NCBI GenBank assembly: GCA_947631715.1
Contig: CANRMK010000058.1
Coordinates: 1-10,042, forward strand
Source: an uncultured Acetatifactor sp.
Lineage (GTDB): Bacteria > Bacillota > Clostridia > Lachnospirales > Lachnospiraceae
Length of the DNA stretch: 10,042 bases
Direction of reading: 5' to 3'
Shown here: positions 6,398-10,042 of the stretch, one piece after another
How the letters are laid out: each line of letters begins with the position of its first letter
How positions within the stretch are numbered: position 1 is the stretch's first letter
Made by a program: the position numbers and the translations under genes
Notes under the pieces: model-generated
What the model was told of the DNA's origin: nothing
Seen by the model: the letters and a program-made list of their open reading frames with translations, nothing else
Databases searched by the model: none

Positions 6398-6435
6398 ATG
6401 GGTAAAATGAAATTTTCAGAAGGAAGTTTACCCAT
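6398..6435 (+). promoter_or_regulatory. 9-bp inverted repeat enclosing the regulator's ribosome binding site and start
   Basis: ATGGGTAAA (6398-6406) is the exact reverse complement of TTTACCCAT (6427-6435), with 20 nt between. The right arm takes in the first two bases of the start codon (6434-6436), and the Shine-Dalgarno AAGGAA (6420-6425) lies in the loop. The loop also contains TGAAA-T-TTTCA (6408-6418). In RNA this would sequester the start codon. In DNA it could be a dimer operator just after the -10 at 6384. Because the gene encodes a DNA-binding protein, autoregulation is a natural guess. Confidence 0.6.
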
Positions 6436-7117
6436 GAACGCAGTTTATGAGGAGGTGCTGAGACGGCTGAGGGAAGAGCGCGTGCGGCTGGGATATACGC
6501 AGCGTGAGATGAGCAGCCGGATCCGCATGGGGCAGAGCGGGTATAACAAGGCAGAGACCGGACTGCGCCGTTTCAGCTACTATGAGATAAAATGTCTTTG
6601 TGAATCGGAACTTGATGTCTTCTATATCTTTACCGGATACAGGTGCAGTGCCGAGATCCGGGATTCCCTGATGCAATTTGAATTTTCACAGCTTACAGGC
6701 TTATTGGGCCTGCTGGCGTCGGCGGCGGTACTGGGAGGCGGCCGCAAAGAGGTGCGCAGAGAAAGGAGGCTTCTGCTGTACGCAGGGCTCCTTGCTGCTG
6801 CCGGTGAGGAGAGCCGCTCCGACGCCAATATGTTTTTATGTCTGAGAAGAATGTCCGGATTCAGCCAGAGGGAAATGGCGGAGAGGCTGGGCGTGGATGT
6901 AAAGAAGCTCCGGGAACTGGAAAACGGGCGCTGCCTGCCGGACAGTGAACTGCTTGTCAGGCTGTACGATGAATTTGAGGTCTCGCCTGCCATAGTGCTG
7001 AAAGATAAAAGGTATCTGGCCGGTGAGGTCAGCCGTTTTCTGGAAAAGTGCGAATCCGAAGCGGCAGACCGCGCAATACGGCTTTTGGAAAAGTATTCCG
7101 CCCTGATGAAATCATGA
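6434..7117 (+). CDS. XRE-family regulator with two helix-turn-helix domains
   Basis: A 227-residue protein, probably a cytoplasmic transcription regulator. The first Cro/CI-type helix-turn-helix spans about 8-67: LRRLREERVRLGYTQREMSS, then GQSGYNKAETGLRRFSYYEI, then ELDVFYIFTG. The second spans about 134-190: LCLRRMSGFSQREMAERLGV, VKKLRELENGRCLPDSELL, EFEVSPAIVL. A helical linker rich in Leu, Ala and Arg (about 75-130) joins them, and the C-terminal helix EKCESEAADRAIRLLEKY may mediate dimerisation. Most XRE regulators have one such domain per chain. The ATG at 6434 is preferred: AAGGAA lies 8 nt upstream, while the ATG at 6398 has no ribosome binding site and would sit almost at the predicted RNA start. 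The target is unknown; the rha genes upstream, its own promoter and the dehydratase promoter downstream are candidates. Confidence 0.75.
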   Translation: MNAVYEEVLRRLREERVRLGYTQREMSSRIRMGQSGYNKAETGLRRFSYYEIKCLCESELDVFYIFTGYRCSAEIRDSLMQFEFSQLTGLLGLLASAAVLGGGRKEVRRERRLLLYAGLLAAAGEESRSDANMFLCLRRMSGFSQREMAERLGVDVKKLRELENGRCLPDSELLVRLYDEFEVSPAIVLKDKRYLAGEVSRFLEKCESEAADRAIRLLEKYSALMKS

Positions 7118-7170
7118 GAGGGCAGGGCAAAGCGCGGTACGGCATTTACGGAAGAAAGTGAGGAAGCGCC

Positions 7171-7515
7171 ATGGAAATGCAGCCGGGTGACAGAGTACGC
7201 CAGCTGAGAGAAATGAAACATTACACCAGAAATGTGCTGGCTGAGAAAGTGGGGATCACACCGAAATTTTTGTATGAGATCGAGAGAGGGAAAAGAAGCT
7301 TTTCGGCATATAATCTGTGCAGGCTTTCGGAGGCCCTTTCCGTAAGCTGTGATTACATTATGTACGGAGAAGACAGGACAAAGCAGGATACGGCGGAATT
7401 TGCCCTGCTTCTGGAAAATCTGGAGCCGAACCGTTTAAGGAGGATCAAGGAGCTTCTGCAGGTCATGGATATGCTCTGTGATCTGGAGGCGGAGAAAGCC
7501 TCTGAGAAAGCTTAA
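7171..7515 (+). CDS. Small XRE-family transcriptional regulator
   Basis: A 114-residue protein with one N-terminal Cro/CI-type helix-turn-helix at about 6-68: GDRVRQLREMKHYTRNVLAE (helices 1-2), KVGITPKFLYEIERGKRSFS (recognition helix and following turn), LCRLSEALSVSCDYIMYGE (helices 4-5). The C-terminal half (about 73-110) is helical, with LLENLEPNRLRRIKELLQVM resembling the tail of small clostridial XRE proteins, and it ends in the short repeat EAEKASEKA. GAGG (7160-7163) lies 7 nt before the ATG. It follows the two-domain regulator after 53 nt with no terminator or clear promoter between them, so the two are probably co-transcribed. Its stop codon overlaps that of the converging phosphoesterase gene. 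The regulated genes cannot be named. Confidence 0.8.
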   Translation: MEMQPGDRVRQLREMKHYTRNVLAEKVGITPKFLYEIERGKRSFSAYNLCRLSEALSVSCDYIMYGEDRTKQDTAEFALLLENLEPNRLRRIKELLQVMDMLCDLEAEKASEKA

Positions 7516-8246
7516 TTCAGCAGAAGATCCCGGGAAAAGCCCAGCTCCCGCACGAGCCTGAGCGCTTCGGAGACATCGCCTATGTGTTCCCGTCCGTGGC
7601 TGTCGCTGGAGAGGATCACCGGGCAGCCTGCCGACGCGCACTCTTTCAGGAGCATAGCGGCGTTTTGGCGGCAGTCCTTCCGGTAGCTGTCCGGGCGCAG
7701 CGAGGTGTTGTTCAGCTCCGGAGCTATGCCCAGCGCACGTGCGGCCCTTACCAGTTCCCGGTAATCCACCGGAAAGCGCGAATCGTCACAATGGCCGATG
7801 ATCCGCACATTGGGGTGACGCATGGCTTTGAGGAAAGCTTTTGTGTTTTCGGCGGCGGAACCGGGCGTGTAGATGGGGCGGTGCATGCTCACAATGCAGT
7901 AATCCAAGGTCCTGAGGATCTCGTCGGGAATATCCAGATTTCCGTCCGGGTCCAGAATATTCGCCTCGGCCCCATAGCGCAGGGAGATGCCGAAGCGCCG
8001 CCGTTCGCAGAGTGAGAGGCCGCGGAAATAAGAAAGGGAGGCGCTGCCGGGACTGGCGGGACCGTGGTCGCTGATCCCCAGGACTTCCATGCCGAGCCGT
8101 GAGGCTTCCATGGCCAGGTCTGCGATCCTGTCATCCGTGCCATGCCCGCTGGCGCAGGTGTGGGTGTGGAGGTCCGTTCTTCTCCGGGAGCCGTCCCTGC
8201 CGTGTTCCGCGCATTCGGTTTTGACAATGCCCATATCCTTTCTCAT
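7512..8246 (-). CDS. PHP-domain phosphoesterase, YcdX type
   Basis: A 244-residue metal-dependent phosphoesterase of the PHP superfamily, cytoplasmic, with substrate unknown. The trinuclear metal-site motifs appear in order: DLHTHT (25-30), SDHG (59-62), GAEANIL (92-98), SMHRP (120-124), GHCDD (151-155), ELNNTS (177-182) and SSDSHG (213-218). The order and spacing match E. coli YcdX (DLHMHT, TDHG, EANI, HEP, HPGN, EINNSS, GSDSH). It has a single domain without polymerase parts, so it is not PolX or DnaE. On the minus strand the ATG at 8246 has AAAGGG about 8 nt upstream, and a good promoter lies 50-78 bp upstream. A GTG nine codons earlier has no such site. The gene is divergent from the glycyl-radical dehydratase and converges on the XRE gene, with overlapping stops. 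A histidinol-phosphatase role is less likely because no his genes are nearby. Confidence 0.85.
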   Translation of the reverse strand: MRKDMGIVKTECAEHGRDGSRRRTDLHTHTCASGHGTDDRIADLAMEASRLGMEVLGISDHGPASPGSASLSYFRGLSLCERRRFGISLRYGAEANILDPDGNLDIPDEILRTLDYCIVSMHRPIYTPGSAAENTKAFLKAMRHPNVRIIGHCDDSRFPVDYRELVRAARALGIAPELNNTSLRPDSYRKDCRQNAAMLLKECASAGCPVILSSDSHGREHIGDVSEALRLVRELGFSRDLLLN

Positions 8247-8295
8247 GACCGGAGCCCTTTCTTTTTCCGTCACCGTGAGTCTGTCTGTATCATCA

Positions 8296-8324
8296 AGTAT
8301 GTGCCTGAAAATTCAAAAAGTCAA
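8296..8324 (-). promoter_or_regulatory. Sigma-A-type promoter for the PHP phosphoesterase gene
   Basis: Read on the minus strand, TTGACT (8324-8319) and CATACT (8301-8296) are separated by 17 bp. The predicted RNA start is near 8289, giving a leader of about 43 nt. The -35 matches consensus at 5 of 6 positions and the -10 at 4 of 6. Confidence 0.65.
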
Positions 8325-8336
8325 GAAAAAACATAA

Positions 8337-8348
8337 TTGTATCTACAA
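8337..8348. promoter_or_regulatory. TTGTA-TC-TACAA dyad between the divergent promoters
   Basis: Perfect 5-bp arms TTGTA and TACAA are separated by TC. The dyad starts 13 bp upstream of the phosphoesterase -35 and ends 58 bp before the dehydratase -35. It is a plausible operator or activator site for either direction. The regulator is unknown; the adjacent XRE proteins are candidates. Confidence 0.35.
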
Positions 8349-8365
8349 ATCCAACAACATCAAAT

Positions 8366-8392
8366 AAAAAACCACAGAAAAATAACAAAAAA
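8366..8392 (+). promoter_or_regulatory. Phased A-tracts, likely UP element of the dehydratase promoter
   Basis: A-runs at 8366-8371, 8378-8382 and 8387-8392 have centres about 11.5 and 9.5 bp apart, close to one helical turn. They lie about 50-73 bp before the predicted start site at 8441. Further runs occur at 8315-8319 and 8326-8331. Such spacing favours intrinsically bent DNA or contact with the RNA polymerase alpha subunit. Confidence 0.45.
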
Positions 8393-8405
8393 CAGGTAGG
8401 ATTTA

Positions 8406-8434
8406 TTGACATTTCCCCTCCGGAAGAATATACT
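8406..8434 (+). promoter_or_regulatory. Near-consensus sigma-A promoter for the glycyl-radical dehydratase
   Basis: A perfect -35 TTGACA (8406-8411), a 17-bp spacer and the -10 TATACT (8429-8434) make this the best promoter in the window. The predicted RNA start is near 8441, leaving an untranslated leader of about 112 nt. Such a strong core promoter would need repression or leader control to be inducible. Confidence 0.8.
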
Positions 8435-8456
8435 TAGAATCAATATCAGAGTTATC

Positions 8457-8499
8457 GGACTGCGGCGCCGGATCGGGAGGACGGATCCTTTGCCGGTCT
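8457..8499 (+). promoter_or_regulatory. Structured leader of the dehydratase mRNA
   Basis: Stacked short pairings form one long hairpin: GGAC (8457-8460) with GTCT (8496-8499), CGGC (8463-8466) with GCCG (8492-8495), and GGATC (8470-8474) with GATCC (8484-8488). The terminal loop 8475-8483 contains GGGAGG. No terminator T-tract follows; only TTTT occurs near 8516. The real Shine-Dalgarno, AGGAG (8543-8547), lies 44 nt further on. A control role is speculative. Confidence 0.35.
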
Positions 8500-8552
8500 G
8501 CTGCAGGGCGCTTGATTTTGAGACGGAAATTCAGAAATGGAGAGGAGACGCC

Positions 8553-10042
8553 ATGGAAAAGTATTACACAGCAGAAATTCCCAGGACAGACAGAATTCCA
8601 AAGCTGGTGGCCCATTTGTTCGCTAAAATGCCCGAGGTGGAATCTGCCAGGGCGAAGCTGATCACGGAATCCTACCGGAGTACGGAGGACAAGCCGGTCA
8701 TTATGCGCAGAGCGCTGGCCTTTGCCCATATTTTAAAGCACATTCCCATCATTATCCGCGAGAACGAGTTGATCGTAGGCAGCACTACCATCGCTCCCAG
8801 AGGCTGTCAGACTTACCCCGAGTTCTCCTATAAATGGCTGGAGAGCGAGTTCGATACGCTTGCCACCCGCAAGGCGGATCCCTTTTACATATCGGAACAG
8901 ACAAAGAAAGATCTTCTGGAGGCGGACGCTTACTGGGAGGGAAAGACTACCAGCGAGCTGGCCACTTCCCTGATGACGGAGGAGACCAGAAAGGCCATCG
9001 CCCATAATATGTTCACGCCGGGGAACTATTTTTACAACGGCGTGGGGCATGTGACGGTAAAGTATGACAGGGTCCTGGCAGTGGGGTATGAGGGAATCAT
9101 TGCAGAGGCCCGGGCGGAGCTTGAAAAATGCAGTGTCGGTGACGGGGATTACTGCACCAGGAGCCAGTTCCTGCAGGCGGTGATCATCAGCTGCCAGGCG
9201 GCTATCGACTATGCGTCCAGGTACGCGGACCTGGCGGAAAAGGAGGCCGCACAGTGTGCGGATGAGGCCAGAAAGCGGGAGCTTCTCGAAATCGCTTCCA
9301 ACTGCCGGAGAGTGCCGGCTAAGGGGGCAGCCTCCTTTTATGAAGCCTGCCAGAGCTTCTGGTTCGTACAGCAGCTGCTTCAGATCGAGTCCAGCGGACA
9401 CTCCATTTCTCCCGGGCGGTTCGATCAGTACATGTATCCCTATTATAAGAAAGACCTGGAAGAGGGGAAGCTTACCAGAGAGTTCGCCCAGGAGCTGCTC
9501 GACTGCATCTGGGTGAAATTGAACGACCTGAACAAGTGCAGGGATGCCGCCAGCGCGGAGGGCTTTGCAGGCTACAGCCTGTTCCAGAACCTGATCGTGG
9601 GCGGGCAGGACACAGAGGGGCTGGACGTGACGAACGATCTGTCCTTTATGTGCATCAGCGCTTCCAAGCATGTGTTCCTGCCCCAGCCGTCCCTGTCTAT
9701 CCGAGTGTGGAACAAGTCGCCCCATGACCTCCTGATCAAGGCGGCAGAGCTGACTAGGACCGGGATCGGGCTTCCCGCTTACTATAATGACGAGGTGATC
9801 ATTCCCTCTCTGCTCAGCCGCGGGCTTACCTTAGAGGACGCCCGGGATTATAACATCATCGGCTGTGTGGAGCCGCAGAAGGCAGGCAAGACGGAAGGGT
9901 GGCACGATGCCGCTTTCTATAATATGTGCCGTCCTCTGGAAATGGTGTTCTCGAACGGCTGGGACAAGGGGGAGAAGATCGGCCCCGACACCGGCAGGGT
10001 GGAGGATATGACCACCTTTGAAGAATTCTACAACGCTTACAA
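8553..10042 (+). CDS. Glycyl-radical glycerol/1,2-propanediol dehydratase, N-terminal part
   Basis: The frame is open from ATG 8553 to the window end, about 496 of roughly 800 residues expected. The C-terminal glycyl-radical loop is outside the window. It belongs to the pyruvate formate-lyase/diol dehydratase superfamily: NELIVGSTT (71-79), NYFYNGVGHVTVKY (158-171), IESSGHSISPGRFDQY (278-293), GYSLFQNLIVGGQD (340-353), NIIGCVEPQ (434-442) and GWHDAAFYNMCRPLE (449-463). Cys438 is the thiyl-radical cysteine and Glu440 the general base. His166, His283, Ser284 and Asp452 match the substrate-binding His164, His281, Ser282 and Asp447 I recall for the Clostridium butyricum B12-independent glycerol dehydratase. 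These argue against pyruvate formate-lyase and choline lyase. Dehydration of 1,2-propanediol to propionaldehyde is favoured because rhamnose genes are near. It needs a radical-SAM activase, not seen here, and is often housed in a microcompartment. AGGAG lies 5 nt before the ATG. Confidence 0.88.
   Translation, partial: MEKYYTAEIPRTDRIPKLVAHLFAKMPEVESARAKLITESYRSTEDKPVIMRRALAFAHILKHIPIIIRENELIVGSTTIAPRGCQTYPEFSYKWLESEFDTLATRKADPFYISEQTKKDLLEADAYWEGKTTSELATSLMTEETRKAIAHNMFTPGNYFYNGVGHVTVKYDRVLAVGYEGIIAEARAELEKCSVGDGDYCTRSQFLQAVIISCQAAIDYASRYADLAEKEAAQCADEARKRELLEIASNCRRVPAKGAASFYEACQSFWFVQQLLQIESSGHSISPGRFDQYMYPYYKKDLEEGKLTREFAQELLDCIWVKLNDLNKCRDAASAEGFAGYSLFQNLIVGGQDTEGLDVTNDLSFMCISASKHVFLPQPSLSIRVWNKSPHDLLIKAAELTRTGIGLPAYYNDEVIIPSLLSRGLTLEDARDYNIIGCVEPQKAGKTEGWHDAAFYNMCRPLEMVFSNGWDKGEKIGPDTGRVEDMTTFEEFYNAY

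Noticed and set aside
6398..6433. Earlier ATG for the two-domain XRE regulator
   Set aside because: It has no ribosome binding site and lies about 2 nt from the predicted RNA start; the ATG at 6434 has AAGGAA at good spacing.
8247..8273. GTG start nine codons upstream for the PHP phosphoesterase
   Set aside because: No Shine-Dalgarno precedes it, whereas the ATG at 8246 has AAAGGG about 8 nt upstream.
8733..9725. 330-codon open frame on the minus strand
   Set aside because: It is antisense to the glycyl-radical enzyme, whose plus-strand frame carries all the expected motifs. It shows no domain signal.
8553..10042. Pyruvate formate-lyase or choline trimethylamine-lyase as the identity of the right-end gene
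   Set aside because: A single GCVEP cysteine rather than the Cys-Cys pair argues against pyruvate formate-lyase. The His166 and His283-Ser284 pattern fits glycerol/propanediol dehydratases rather than choline lyase. The missing C-terminus leaves some doubt.
1..10042. CRISPR array, insertion sequence, tRNA or rRNA genes
   Set aside because: I found no regularly spaced repeats, transposase motifs, terminal inverted repeats with duplications, or tRNA/rRNA signature sequences on either strand.

Overview
The window reads as chromosomal DNA from an anaerobic gut-type Firmicute, most likely a Lachnospiraceae (Clostridium cluster XIVa) relative. The reasons are strong purine-rich Shine-Dalgarno sites, moderately GC-rich genes separated by AT-rich promoters, an oxygen-sensitive glycyl-radical enzyme, and sequence style typical of that family. 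The genus cannot be fixed from the sequence alone.

Layout. (1) 13-1332 (+): a cytoplasmic GH27-type alpha-galactosidase-like glycosidase, probably the last gene of an operon that begins outside the window. (2) 1436-2206 (+): a soluble chemoreceptor-like protein joining a PocR ligand-binding domain to a short methyl-accepting signalling tip, with its own promoter and a clear intrinsic terminator. (3) 2331-6105 (+): a complete L-rhamnose catabolic set in the order rhaB (kinase), rhaA (isomerase), rhaD (aldolase), closed by a terminator at 6148-6188. Its intergenic gaps are unusually structured, especially the 158-nt gap before rhaD. (4) 6434-7515 (+): two XRE-type regulators; the first carries two separate helix-turn-helix domains, and its start codon sits in one arm of a 9-bp inverted repeat. 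(5) 7512-8246 (-): a PHP-domain phosphoesterase of the YcdX type, tail-to-tail with the second regulator so that the stop codons overlap. (6) 8247-8552: a divergent control region with one good sigma-A-type promoter in each direction, phased A-tracts and a dyad. (7) 8553 to the window end (+): the N-terminal part (about 496 codons) of a glycyl-radical diol dehydratase, best matched to B12-independent glycerol/1,2-propanediol dehydratase.

How it fits together. RhaA, RhaB and RhaD convert L-rhamnose to dihydroxyacetone phosphate and L-lactaldehyde. Anaerobes reduce lactaldehyde to 1,2-propanediol, which is the expected substrate of the glycyl-radical enzyme at the right end. PocR domains are named after the Salmonella regulator that responds to 1,2-propanediol. 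The PocR-chemoreceptor next to rhaB is therefore a reasonable candidate for an internal sensor of this pathway's own diol. That link is inference from domain family and context. The lactaldehyde reductase, the glycyl-radical activase, any microcompartment shell genes and the rhamnose transporter are not in the window.
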